This document shows positions 1 through 12,214 of a stretch of DNA of 64,000 nucleotides, one piece after another. Made by a program: the position numbers and the translations under genes. Position 1 is the stretch's first letter. Every line of letters begins with the position of its first letter. This DNA comes from Diplosphaera chodatii (lineage: Eukaryota > Chlorophyta > Trebouxiophyceae > Prasiolales > Stichococcaceae), in assembly GCA_032358165.1 (NCBI GenBank), contig JAALGY010000010.1, positions 248,001-312,000 of the forward strand. The letters are read 5' to 3'. Below the pieces are notes generated by a model. That model worked only from the letters and a program-made list of their open reading frames with translations. It made no database searches and had not been told where the DNA came from.

Positions 1-3000
1 CATCAAGATCCTCGAGTCAGCGAGGAGTATAGCAGTCGGTCCTCAGCAACTCTCAACGGAACATCGCAACTGCGCAATGTGTGTCGGATGGCGAGTACAA
101 GTTAGGAGTCTTGGGAGTCTAGGTTCACCATGGAAGTCGCCGGTCAGCACCACGGTGTTCTGGATCTTGGCCGACTCCAGGAAGCCCAGCACCTCGTCCT
201 GGTCCGCATGGTCTGCAGGGCAGCGGCAGAATGGCAGCTCAGCGTCAGGGACTGAGCAAGCACCTCATGAGCAGACGCTGACAGGTGCATGCAGTTGCAG
301 ATGACACTGCAAAGACCCTGCAACGTGACTGCAAGAATGCATGCGAGCTGTGTATCCTGTGAGCTGGGTGCGAGGCGGGCCCAACAGAGGGTTGAGGGCT
401 CACAGCCCTCCCACTGGTCCTGGAAGAAGGTGGCGGCGCTGTACGCGCAGTTGCGGGTGAACAGGACCTGCGCAGCAAAACGCATGGCCGTCAGGAAGTT
501 GTTGCCACCCTGGCTGCTGACAGCAGGCGCGGAGCAGGCGCTACTGGATTGGTGTGGGTGGCGATGCGGCATGCAGTGGTGAACCCATCGCATGCAATGA
601 CAGACTCTGGGCATGCGATGCTGATCTCGGTGCAGGCAGGCAGGCGCGTCTTTTGCAGGTGGGCAGTCAGTCACCTGCTGGCCGATGACCTTCCAGATCT
701 GGCCGCCGCTCTGGGCCTGGGTCAGCTGGTCCTTCAGGTACGCCTTCTGCTGGGTGCCCATGATGCTGCGGGCGGGGTCCTGCATGCCATTTGGGGCATG
801 ATTTCAACACAGGGTGGCTGCACACCCCAGCCCTGCAGGCCTCAGGTACAACACTAGTAGGACCATGCGCATGTTGCATGGCACCAGCCCTTGGCAGAGA
901 GCACCTACTGGCAGGTGCGTAATGCAGGCACCCATCGCCACTTGCGACCCAGAGCTGCAAGGCAGCGAAGCACACAAGCGAGACTCACAGCGCGGGCAGT
1001 GTAGTTCTGCTGGTCGCGGCCGATGACGCGGGTATCCAGCATGATGAGCTTCAGTAGCTTGCCGAACTCGAAGTTGCGGTAGATCTGCAGAGGTGCGCAC
1101 AGCAGCTGGGCTAGGTACCGCGGCAGGAAAAAGTAGGACACCACATGCAAGCTGCTCGGCGTACAAGGATCTACATCTGGTGTGCAACAGTGTTCCGTGG
1201 TACATTGAACATGCAGGCCATGTCACCTGCAGCTTGTTGTCGACATTGGCCTGGCGGATCGGCAGCTGCTCGTAGTACACTGCGCAACGGTTCCAGTAGA
1301 CCCGTTAGGGATGTTGGACGACAGGCTGTGTTGTCGGTACCAAGGCTGTAGGTTGTGCACATGTCGGTGTGCACTGCAGGTTGTGCCACATGGACCAGAG
1401 GCGGCAAAGCAGTTGCAGAGCAACGGAACCCACCCTGCAGCGCAATGAACTTGCGCGTGTTCCAGTCGCCCTCCGTGGCTGGCTGGTGGTTCTGGGCGCC
1501 GCCGATCCAGGCGTCGCTGCAGGGTGGTCAAATGGCAGTGCTCAACTTTTGCGCACAGGAAGCGCCTGCCAACCTTGCGAAGGTGTGTGGGTGAGAGGAC
1601 CTGCCTACCCAGCTGTACACATGTATTATGCGACAGTCTTCGACAGCACGCAAGCTGCAGGAGCGCTTACTTGGCAAACTCGTGGTCGTCCCACACGGGG
1701 ATCAGCGGCGCCGAGGCGCGCATTGCCCGGGTGTCCACATCGCTGTTGTACTGGTTGTAGCGGGTGCTGCAGAGCGGTGGAGACACCCGGTGAGCATGGC
1801 CGAGGTGCCGCATCACGAATTCCAGTCATCTATGCCATCCGCAGGGCTACTACCATCTGCAGGGAGCGCTGGGTGGCCTCTGGTGCAGGTCACAGCAGGT
1901 CACAAGACAAGCACAGGACAACAGCGCGTGAGGGTGCTGAAAAGCTTACCGGTAGTCGTCCAACGTCAGGATCTCCTTTGCAGGCTTGGGGTTGCGGGTC
2001 TTTGCACAGGATCAGTATGTGATCAGCTGACAGTGTTCAGATTCGTGTGCTGCCAGGTGTGCTGCCTCGGGAAGAACTCGTGGGGCATGACATGGAAGAC
2101 AATGGACAAGTTGAGCACTTGGCTTGGAGCTGTGCAGAGATTGGGACGCACCGCGCGCAGAACAGGGTCGGTGATGGCGTTGGTGCCGGTCTCGTTGTAC
2201 TCGTAGATGTAGCTGCAGTACATCAAGGATGGTGGGGTGTCGTCAGCACTGAAACGCTTCACTTCCAGTACAAGTGCGAAGGGTGCTCGTCGGAGCAACA
2301 CCCATACATTGCCGCCGTGCAAGCACAACCATGACATCAGCCAGCACAGCTGCCATCAAGCCGGCCCTGAATGTGCCCATCAAGCTGCCTGAGAGCAAAA
2401 TGGCACTCACTCGCCGGTGTGGATCAGGAAGTCAATCTCGCCACGGTCCGCCATGTGGGCCATCTGGCTGCAGAGGCAGGGCTGCACCATATCAGAACAT
2501 GAACAGGCCACACTGCCGCTAGTTTTGCACGAGATGCATGACATGCACAGGACCAAGTGCAAGAACGTTTTACCATCCAACACTATGCCATGCGAGGGTT
2601 CAAGATGAAAGAGCTCAGAGTGCTGCGCAACTCACCCGTAGGCTGTGAAAAAGCCCTCCGGCTGCAGGGCAAGAGATGCGGGGTTCATGGCAACCCCGAG
2701 GACAGGACTTGCAGAGCAGCTGGCCTAGGGTCATGAGCGCTCCAGACACATGCTGCGGTGCCACCCATGGTGCGTACAACAAGCGACAATGAAAGCCCAG
2801 GACGCTCACGAAGTTGGAGCAGGAGAAGTGGGCGATGCGGACGCGCTTGTAGTCCTCGTCATTGGCCTTGGGCAGCGTGCGGGTGCGGCCGATGGGGGAG
2901 TACACCTGCAGGGGGACCAGGGGCAGCAGAGTGGCGCTGCCATGGGATCTGTGTCATGTTGATGTTGACTATTTCCTGCAAAGTAGTATGTAAGCAACAA

Positions 3001-4233
3001 GGTGCTGCTCCAACCTCGCACCGGCGCGGTCTTGTCGTTCTGGCGGTACCGGAACTGGTAGAAGTACTTGGTGTTGGGCTTCAGGCCGCGGGCCTCCACC
3101 TATGGATGTGCAAAAGTGCCAGTCGATCAGTCACTGGCAAGCAGCCGGCCTGGCACGTGCATGACGGGGCACTCACCATGAGCACAGTTGGCAGCGCCAC
3201 ACTGGGTGCACCTTGGTTGTGAAGTCGACCGCAGCGTCGGTGAGTGTGGTGCTGCGGGTGACGCACTTCTGGAACTTCCTGGTGGTGGACACGCAGTAGT
3301 CCAGGAAGGCGGGCTTGTTCTTGTTGGCGCCCGACGGCAGCGTGACGCGCGTCCACAGGATGACGGACTTGGCGAAGGGGTCGCCGCTGGCCACACTCTG
3401 GCAACGCGGTGAGCATGTGGCTCATCATTCATCCGCAATGAACAGTTCGGCCACTGAACGCAACTTTGTGTGCCCCTGCTGGCAACTGCTGCATGCTGCA
3501 CTCGATGTTCGGCTGCTGATAGCTAGACCTAATTGTCAGGTCGTGCAGTCGCATATGATCTAGTGATGAGCACATACGCTGATACGCTGGCATCTGGCCG
3601 GTGTGCTGGCATCTGGTCAAATCGCAGCAAGCCTTCTGGATGCATGGGGGCCCTGCTGATCAACTTTTGCAGACTGCTATTGCAAGGAGGCAGAGGTGTT
3701 TCCTAGTCTCAAACCCAGCTTTTCGACCCGCATGCAGGTCAAGACACTATATTTGTGCATCAACGGGCCCCTGCACCTCGATCATGAGCGATTGCGTAAT
3801 AGCAACACCATCTGTCTGACAAGTCTGACTCACCTGTCCGAACACGGCGTCACTGGCCTTGGTGGTGCGAGGCTCCCATGCAGACTTTGCCGGGTCCCTG
3901 TACTTGTGGCCGGTCTGGCCCAGCGCCCGACCGTGCAGCAGATGGACCTCAGCCGGCTCTGCACGCAGGATGCATCCAGAGAGCATAAACGCACATCTGC
4001 AATTTACGCAACATGGCGAAAGGTCCCTCAGCATGACAGAGTTCGTGCTGGTCCAAAATAGGATGGCCTTTCCTCATCAGTCGCGGGGACCGCTTACCCG
4101 GCTTGGCGAGGTGCGTAAGCTGCGGCACAGCCGGCAGGTACGCCATGTTGCCGGAGCGCTGAGCGGCGGCGCCGGCGGCGGCGAGCACCGTGAACAGAGC
4201 GCATGCTGCAGCCAGCATGATTGATGGCGCCAT
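1..4233 (-). CDS. PhoD-like alkaline phosphatase, paralogue A (3' end outside window)
   Basis: Secreted metallophosphoesterase that would release phosphate from organic phosphate esters outside the cell or in the wall. The start at 4233 opens a signal peptide with a hydrophobic Leu/Ala core ending AAGAAAQ. Exons 1-3 are 4098-4233, 3834-3958 and 3212-3397; about 13 more follow, down to about 135-208. The PhoD_N domain (GVASGDPFAKSVILWTR, then VEARGLKPNTKYFYQFRYR) precedes the catalytic PhoD domain (PF09423). Metal-binding motifs appear after splicing: HTG(D)YIYEYNETG across an exon junction near 2408/2216, PVWDDHEFA near 1680, LDTRVIGRD near 1045 and VVLTGDFH near 130. The C-terminal part lies beyond base 1. 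It is the first of four same-strand paralogues and closest to B. Frame is open in every exon I could place. Unlike B-D, its upstream gap holds no GNATATNC site. Confidence 0.9.
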
Positions 4234-5087
4234 GGTCGCCCTGCAGACAACAGAGCAGCCCTAAGCAGATAGAGGCATAACCATGTGCATGAGGTGCATC
4301 GTTCCAAGCTGCATCTTCGGGTTACATCGCTGGTGTTCAGTTTCATGTATACATATGGTAGATCTGGCATTGGTCCCGTTCGGGCACTCTGGCGCGCACA
4401 TCAGTGACACCACGGGGCATGTAGCACAGGTGCTGTGGTGAGATGTGGCAGAGCCGTGCTCAGCGCGAAGTCAGGCTCAGCACAGCCAATAGGCATCGGC
4501 ACGTACCTTGCGTTGGGCCGTGTGGAGGATGGGTTGCTACTGGTGCCGTTGGCGGGGCAGCGGTGCTCTAAATGATCGAGTCAGAGCGAGGTGCTTGTCC
4601 GTGCACGACCCCCGTGCATGTCCAACTGTAGGTTCATGGCCAGCTGCCCAATGATTCCCCGATGCCCACGCATTATGCATAGGTGGTAGTGGGGTCGGCC
4701 GACTTTCGGGTGCCTTTCACAAGACAAGCGCATTGAGATGCGGATGTCCAGCGCAATGGAACACCAAACAATCGAAATGTATGTACTTCAGGCGGCACTG
4801 CAGCACAAGGGCTGCAGCAGCTGGGTCGGCTGCCTTTTCTGCAGCTTAGAGCACAGTCCAATCAGCAACACCTCCACCGGCTTCTCGGGGCTTCACGACA
4901 ATACGATCCGCCTCATGGCTCACAGGACCTCGCTGCTTTGTCCCGCTGCATCTGGGCCTGCGCATCATGGCTAACGGGCCGCATTCAATATTGAAACTTT
5001 GCATCGGCGCTTCGCCAAGACTCCTTCTCTTCTTCTCGTGCTTCACGGTGATGCTGCTTCGCCTGGCTTCGGCACCAGCGGCAGTCT
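4234..5087. other. Intergenic gap between PhoD A promoter and PhoD B 3' end
   Basis: About 850 bases hold the presumed 5' leader and promoter of paralogue A and the 3' untranslated region of B. The first 45 bases next to A match the equivalent stretch upstream of B. I see no convincing gene, no tRNA and no GNATATNC element here. Confidence 0.5.
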
Positions 5088-8000
5088 TCAGTCGATCTTC
5101 ACCAGCTTGTTGGTGCCGGCATTCACACGCCATGTCTCTCCCTGGACCTACAGGAGTGAACCACACCCTTTCAGACCCCTGCCAAGTTGCAGCTGCCAGT
5201 GCACCGTCTTAATACGCTGCCTGCATTGTGCACTGCTTGGCTTTCAGTGTTGTGCTCTATCAAAGTTGGGGCTGCCAGGCGGTAGCAAGGTCGCACCATC
5301 GTGTTGTACTGCCCGGGGCGCGACAGGTCGGGCGCGTAGTACCTACAGGGCAGGATCACAATGGTGGTGGGTTTAGAGAGGTCAAGGTTTCATGTATATC
5401 CTTGACGCACCAAGACATAGTCTGTGAAATGGCAAGACCAGCTGATTGTCGTGGCAGGCAGCACCAGCTTCGCCTGCTATAATCAGGCAGGGGAAAATAA
5501 AGGCAGGGGGAATGCACATACCAGGAGGAGGTGACGTGCTTTGGGCGAATATCCAATACAGCAAAACCCTGCAGCATGACGCACAGCATTCTTAGATGTT
5601 GCTTGACTGCCGGACAGGGTGGCAGGGTGGCAGGGCAGGCTTTGCCTTAGCAGTGAGCACATGGCTGCTCTGTCCACAGACACCATCAGCAGATCAGCAT
5701 CTGGGTCCCCGAGCACGGGGTCGCTCAAGCAAAGATCTGGCACATGGGCCCCTGTGCTCGGAGCAACCATGTCTGATAGGTGTGTTGGATGCGGACTTGC
5801 CTTGTAGAACCTCTCGAGGTACCTGCAGGACCAATGCTGAACTTTCAGTTCTTGGTCTGCTATGCAGTCCCCATCTTTCCTTCACCAGCATGCCAAAGAC
5901 ACCCCATGCAAGGGCATCTTGAAGGTTTGCAGCCTGCTGCTGAGCGTGTTCTGCTGGCAGGTTCAAGAATGTTTGATAGGTACAAGCTCAATGCAATACA
6001 CACGGCAATGCCTACTTGTTGTGGGGGTTGAGGCCGTTGGCGCCGCCGCCCCACTGGTCCAGGATGCGCTGGAAGGACTCGGTCGGGGACGGGCGCACGG
6101 GCCTGCATTGCAATAACTTTATTTTTCTTTCCTATTTGAACAGGGTGCAGGGGTCCGACATCGTCTACAGTGTGCGCAACGGGCCAGCACCAAAGGTGCT
6201 CCGGGGATTTGCCCATCCACATCTTGTGGCCACATCTCATGGGCAGTTCACTCGGACATCCACAGCTGCTACGAAGCACCACATCAGCACTGGGCGCAGC
6301 ATGAGCATGCGGGCTGCTGCCTGCGCATGCTGTGGTCCATGCTACAAGGGAAGTGTCAGGCCGGATCGTATCGACTGGAAGCATGCAGCATGCTCACGAG
6401 TAGCCGGAGGTGATGGAGCTGGACACGAACTCAACGCCCAGCGAGCCCAAGCCTGCAGACCGAGTTGCACCGAGCTGTGGGGATTGAAATCATCATCCAT
6501 AGGTGGCAGGGCAAGCCTCCGCTCAGCGCAGGCAGCAGCATGCGCGGCACCAGCTGCAGGAGCAACGCTGCCATTGGGATGTGCGGCAGCAGCGCACCGG
6601 TCTCGTTGTAGCCAGAGTACGTGGACTGGTTCTTGCACGGGTAGCGCGGCAGCTCCCACGCCTGCAACAGTGTGAGCCCAGTTCAGAAACATAGCGAAGG
6701 CACTACTGCCGGAAGTACTGAGCTAACAGCGACTGGCATACCAACTGGTGACCCGCTGCATGGCGGGTCCACTGCATCCAGCATGCAATGGCACACACAA
6801 GGACAGGCACTGCCAGAGTGGTCGTCTCAGGGAAACTGCAGGCGAAGCAAGAGTTCAGTGCTTCACTGCAGGGCTGCGCACCCAGTGGGCCTGCGCAGTG
6901 CAAAGGGATGCCACATGTCAGTTCCCAGCAAGCCATCACAGAATGCAGCTGCAACGATGGTTGAGCACCACCATGTCGGTATGCCACTCAATCTAGGGTT
7001 GAGGCGGCGACGCACATGGATGTCGCCGGTCAGGACAACGAAGTTGGAGATCTTGTTGGACTCCAGGAAGCCCATCATCTCGTCCTGCTCCGCGTAATCT
7101 GCAGGGTGGCAGCACCGCAGCATGCTTGGTCATCGACATGCATGCTCTGGCTGCCAGCTTGGACCATTGCAATCAAATAGCAACCTGCTGATCACGGTGT
7201 CAGTGCATTCTCGGGTGCAGGGTGCCTACAAACGTGGCACAGCTGGCGTCAGTAAATCAGCAAAGACAAGATTTAGCAGGGAGTGAGGTGACCACGATGT
7301 CACGACGGGCGCTCACATCCCTCCCACATGTCCGAGAAGAAGTTGGCGGCGCCGTATGCGCAGTTGCGGGCGAACAGAACCTGCAGTACATGGAGTTGGA
7401 GTTGGTGCACTTGCATGCAGCCGCCACTGCTGTCCCGGCCCGCCACAGCACGGGCTGGGCACACAGACTGGACAGACAGCCAGCTGTCACGCCTCGCATG
7501 TCAGGCTGATGCATGCAGGCCAGCATGCTGTACAACTGCCACATCTTGCTGGGACGCAGCTGCGCACCTGCTGGCCGACGATCTTCCAGATCTGGCCGCT
7601 GCTCTGGGCTTCGGACAGCTGGGTCTTGAAGTACGCCTTCTGGTTGGCGCCCAGGATGCTGCGGTTGGGGTCCTGCATGCCGAAGTAAGTTGCACATCAA
7701 AAGCTGAAGCACAGAGCTCCAACGAGTGGCCCTAAAGGCGCTAGATGCTGCCTGCACACTGGCTGCAGGCGAACTGGTCACCAGTCAGAGTGAACGACGC
7801 ATGCCTTGCATGCAATTGGGGTCGTAACAGGGCTATCTCAACAAGCTGCTGGCACTCACAGTGCGGGCGGTGTAGTTCTGCTGGTCGCGGCCGATGACGC
7901 GCGTGTCCAGCATGATGAGCTTCATGAGCTTGCCGAACTCGAAGCTGCGGAAGATCTGCGTATGTGTGGCAAGGCGACTGAGCTAGAGGCAGCATGCACC

Positions 8001-11000
8001 AGAGACACACTGCGCAAGCAGGCAATCTACAGTAGCCTCTGACTTGCCAGTCCCGATCCTGAAGGACTAGGAACACAACAGCAAAACCCAGCACATGCCT
8101 GCAGCTTGTTGTCTGGGTTGCCCTGGCGGATGGGCAGCGCTTCGTAGTACGCTGCACAGCATTTCAAAGAAACGTGTCACTCTGGTCAGAGTCGCAGATT
8201 CACACGGCGCCGCGTGGAGTGAATGCAGTGCCCAGGGACCAAGACTGTGCGCCAGCAGGGACTTGCGCTAGAACCTTTTTCAGGGGTGCTCAGCCTGCAG
8301 CTGTCTGCCTGACATGCCACAAAGCCTGCCGTATGCATGCTTTGCCACACAGTGCAGGTTCACGGTCACAGGACCCACCCTGCAGAGCGCGCAGCTCACG
8401 CTCGGCCCAGTCGCCCTCCGTCGCCGGCTGGTGGTTCTGGGCGCCGTCCTTCCAGTTGTCGCTGCAAGTGCAATGGGAAGTGCAGTCAAGCAATCGTAGG
8501 CAAAAGCTCCCTTTAGGAGACGAGAGAAGGATGTAACATGGGACAGCACTCAGTTGCTTAGCTTGTGCCCCAGGATGCAAGGGGGTTCGCATTCCACAGC
8601 TACTGCATGTGAAGCCTCCATGGCTGAGCGGGCGCACAGTCAGCAAGGCAGTCGATTGCGCCTGTTCAGACTTGGAGAAGGGCCGCACATGCGGCAGCAT
8701 TGGCCTTCAACGCAGCCTGCAGGTATGTTGCTGGAAGGGGCGCCTCACTTGGTGTACTCGTGGTCGTCCCACACGGGGATGAGCGGCGCCGACTGCCGCA
8801 TGGCCCGGGTGTCCACATCGCTGTTGTACTGGTTGTACCGTGTGCTGCAGGCAGCAGACGGCTGACCATCACATGTCGCTCAGAGGACTTCTCAAGATCT
8901 CGTTGGGGGAGGGGATGCGCATGATGAGGGCATCACACATACAAGCGAGAGGCCGATAGCACAAGCAAGGCCTGCACATTTAAACCCTGGGGATGCTCAC
9001 CGGTAGTCGGACAGCGACACCATCTCCCTCTCCGGCTGGTGCGTGCGGCTCTGCATTGCCAGCGGTGCCAACTTAACGATACCTCAGCAGCGTACCACAG
9101 CAACATTTGCTCAGCAGCAAAATCCGATAGCAACGTGCTCTGCAGCACGGGCATACAACAAGGGTACAGGGGGGCCCTGAGGGTCAGCCGCCAAACCCTA
9201 ACGCACCGCGCGCAGCACGGGGTCGGTGATGAAGCTGGAGCCGGTCTGGTTGTACTCGTAGATGTAGCTGCAGTTCAGGCGTCAGGCTCGTCAGCAGCTG
9301 CGGGACAGCCCGTTGCACAGCAGCCCACTGGCTCTCTGGGTGCAGTCCTCTCCCCAGCACAAGACTCTCGACACAACACGAGTGTACACAGCACTCTCCT
9401 GCAGCAGTGTACTACAGCAGCGCTGCCCGTTCATCAGCTGAGCTGAGTTGCAGGGTCTGGAGCCTGGAGACTCACTCGCCGGTGTGGACCATGATGTCGA
9501 TCTCGTCGCGCTGCGCCATGCGGGCGATCTGGCTGCAGAGGCAGGGTTGCAAACCCAATGTCAAGAGGTTGAAAACACTAATGGCATGCACCGTGAAGAG
9601 ATGTTGGTGCACCGATGCAGAATGACACAAAGCGGCACAGCGCGCAATGCGCCAGCTGCTCTGCTCAAACTGCTTGTCGCCAACAGCATGAGGCAGCAGC
9701 TCACCCATAGCTGGTGAAGAAGCCCACAGGCTGCGAGGTAGCAAGGACGCTGTCATGACAGGCTGACAGCCGCCGTGTTGCACAACGCCGGGCCAGTCAA
9801 TATGCACCATGCTGTTAGACTGCAAGGGTTGAATTCGTCAGCCTGCTCACGAAGTTGGAGCAGCTGAAGTAGGCAAGGCGGAGGCGCTTGAAGGAGGCAT
9901 CATCGGCGCGGGGCAGCGTGGTCGTGCGGCCGATCGGGGAGTATACCTGCAGCGTCAGGCATGCAGTGGCAACGTCGGGATCAATCTGAGCACAGGCTCT
10001 GCTGTCCTTGGTGTGCAACAGGAGCACGGTGCAGTGGGCACGCCTCGGGACGGCACGCACCGGCTTGGTCTTGTCGTTCTGGCGGTAGCGGAACTGGTAG
10101 AAGTACTTGGTGTTGGGCTTCAGCTTGCGGGCCTCCACCTGCAGTAGCGCAACTTTGTGGTCAGCTGCAGGCAACCAGCCAGCCTGAGAAATGCATTACG
10201 GGGCGCTCACCACAAGCACAATTGGGAGCGCCACACTAAAGTTACCTTGGCCGTGAAGTCCACGGCGGCGTCGGTGAGGGTGGTGCCCCGGGTGACGCAC
10301 TTCTTGAACTTCTTCGTGGTGGACACGCAGTAGTCCAGGAAGGCGGGCTTGTTCTTGTTGGCGCCCGACGGCAGCGTCACGCGCGCCCACAGGATGACAG
10401 ACTTGGCGAAAGGATCGCCGCTGGCCACACCCTGCCGGCGCAGCCATCGCAACGCTCACCATTGCATGTGCTGCCGGACAGTCTGGCATCCGCAGATGCC
10501 AGTGGTGAAGCTGCCTTTTCAGCAGGCGCATGTCCCTGCTGTAACTGTGATGAGCAATTGCCACGAACAAGAACCTGCTGCCCAGTCTGAAGGGAGCAAA
10601 TCCACCGAGATTTCGAGCACATGCATCAGGTGTCACAGATGGATCCCGCTTCACATCAACATGCTGGCCAGAGGTGGGGTTGCCTCCAGAATTGTATGGA
10701 AACGCTGCGTAGAACAACTGAGCAAGTGCACCTTGGTCATGAGCACCTGCCTAATGCTGACAAGGACTGTCTGACCAGTCTGACTGACCTGTCCGAACAC
10801 GGCATCGCTGGCCCTGGTCGTGCGCGGCTCCCATGCAGACTTCGCCGGGTCCCTGTACTTGTGGCCGGTCTGGCCAAGGGCCCGTCCGTGCAGCAGATGG
10901 ACCTCAGCCGGCTCTGCGCGCAGGATGCATCGAAAGAGCATAAACGCACATCTGCAATTTACGCAACATAGCGAAGGGTCCCTCAGCATGACAGAGTTTG

Positions 11001-11188
11001 TGGTGGTCTAAAATATGATAGCCTTTCCTCATCAGTCGCGGGGACCGCTTACCCGGCTTGGCAAGGTGCGTCAGCTGCGGGGCTGGCGGCAAGTAGGCCA
11101 TGTTGCCGGAGCGCTGTGCGGCGGCGCCGGCGGCGGCGAGCACCGTAAACAGAGCGCATGCTGCAGCCAGCATGATTGATGGCGCCAT
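5088..11188 (-). CDS. PhoD-like alkaline phosphatase, paralogue B (complete)
   Basis: Complete gene of about 23 exons and roughly 600 residues. It starts at 11188 with a signal peptide almost identical to that of A (MAPSIMLAAACALFTV...) and stops with TGA at 5088-5090 after the conserved ending TNKLVKID. Exon 1 is 11053-11188 and exon 2 10789-10913, the same lengths as in A. PhoD_N (GVASGDPFAKSVILWAR) lies near 10250-10430. GDYIYEYNQTG is assembled across exons near 9480 and 9265, WDDHE is near 8770, and VVLTGDIH near 7030. C-terminal exons encode VEFVSSSITSGYS (about 6400), GFAVLDI (about 5560) and RPGQYNTMV (about 5290), showing what A lacks through truncation. Two GNATATNC sites lie about 450 and 580 bases upstream, which suggests phosphate-starvation control. 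No frame break was seen. Confidence 0.92.
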
Positions 11189-11635
11189 GGTCGCCCTGCA
11201 GACAACAGAGCAGCCCGTAACAGATAGAGGCATCCGCCCTGTGGATGCCTGTGCACAACCAAGACTTGCGCCTGATTGCCGGCTGCACGATCGGGTTCTG
11301 AGCTGTCGGACTGCATTGATCAGAAGGTGTGTGCGGTGGCAGGACACTGTGGACCCAGACACTCCTGGGAAGCCACACCACAAGCATATCGAGCACAGGT
11401 GGTACCGGACTGCTGTGCAGCAACCAAGGCGGCTTGGTACAGGCAGTCTGACATCGAATGCCGGACTTAGACGGCACACCTGGTGTTGGACGCTGGTGGC
11501 TCCCAGCAACAGCTGTGCAAACGCCGTTTCTGCCGTGAAGCGGTGAAGGACGGAGCTGGTGCAAGGGTGGTCGATTGAGCACGATCACGTGGCACTGCAG
11601 GGCATCCGTTGGGAATCCGTCCGTGCCGATGCCAT

Positions 11636-11643
11636 GCATATGC
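11636..11643. promoter_or_regulatory. Candidate P1BS (GCATATGC) upstream of PhoD B, copy 1
   Basis: The palindrome matches GNATATNC, the site bound by PHR1 in land plants and PSR1-type MYB-CC regulators. It lies about 450 bases upstream of the B start codon. Binding is inferred. Confidence 0.45.
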
Positions 11644-11764
11644 TGGGAGGATGGTTGGATCATCCTCCCATCCCATCCTATCCTGGATGTGTCAACAGCC
11701 GCCCTGTCCTTTATGGCAGCTTGCAGGCACCATGCGTTCTGTTAAGCGCTCGCGCCGAGGTCAT

Positions 11765-11772
11765 GCATATGC
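11765..11772. promoter_or_regulatory. Candidate P1BS (GCATATGC) upstream of PhoD B, copy 2
   Basis: Second GCATATGC, inside the second copy of the promoter duplication and about 580 bases upstream of the B start codon. Confidence 0.45.
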
Positions 11773-12214
11773 TTTGCTGGGAGGATGCGTGGTAGGATTA
11801 TTATTGATGTGTCGACAGCCGCCATATCTTCTGTGATAGCTTGCAGTTGCCATGCGTTCTACCAAGCATAGCATAGCGGCAAACAACGGAGATGTTGAGG
11901 GCAGCAACACGACAATGGCATGGCGCTGCGGCAAAACAACTAGCTGCCGCAGCCGGGTCGGACTGCTTCTCTTAGCAGCTGGAGGGCGCAACCAACAGTA
12001 CTTCGCGTACTTCTGAATGAATGGTATCATAGGCTCTTTACCCGGGACCCTGCTGCTTGGGACACTCATCTGCCGGCAGCTTTGAGGGTTTCCCTTGCCG
12101 TGACACTGTCTACTGCCGTCGGCTCTATGATTCCTTGTCCTTCTCAATGCTGCTACTTCTTTGGGACTCCGATGCTGTGGCTGCGCGCATGACGTGCCGC
12201 GTGCTCCAAAGAAT

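Larger units (their letters stand above)
11633..11867. repeat. Imperfect tandem duplication in the PhoD B promoter
   Basis: Two degenerate copies, about 11633-11747 and 11762-11867. Both begin CATGCATATGCT, share a GGGAGGATG block and a GATGTGTC-ACAGCCGCC core, and end CCATGCGTTCT...AAGC. They lie between the start of B (11188) and the stop of C (12215). Each copy carries one GCATATGC octamer. I see no gene in the rest of 11189-12214. Confidence 0.75.
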
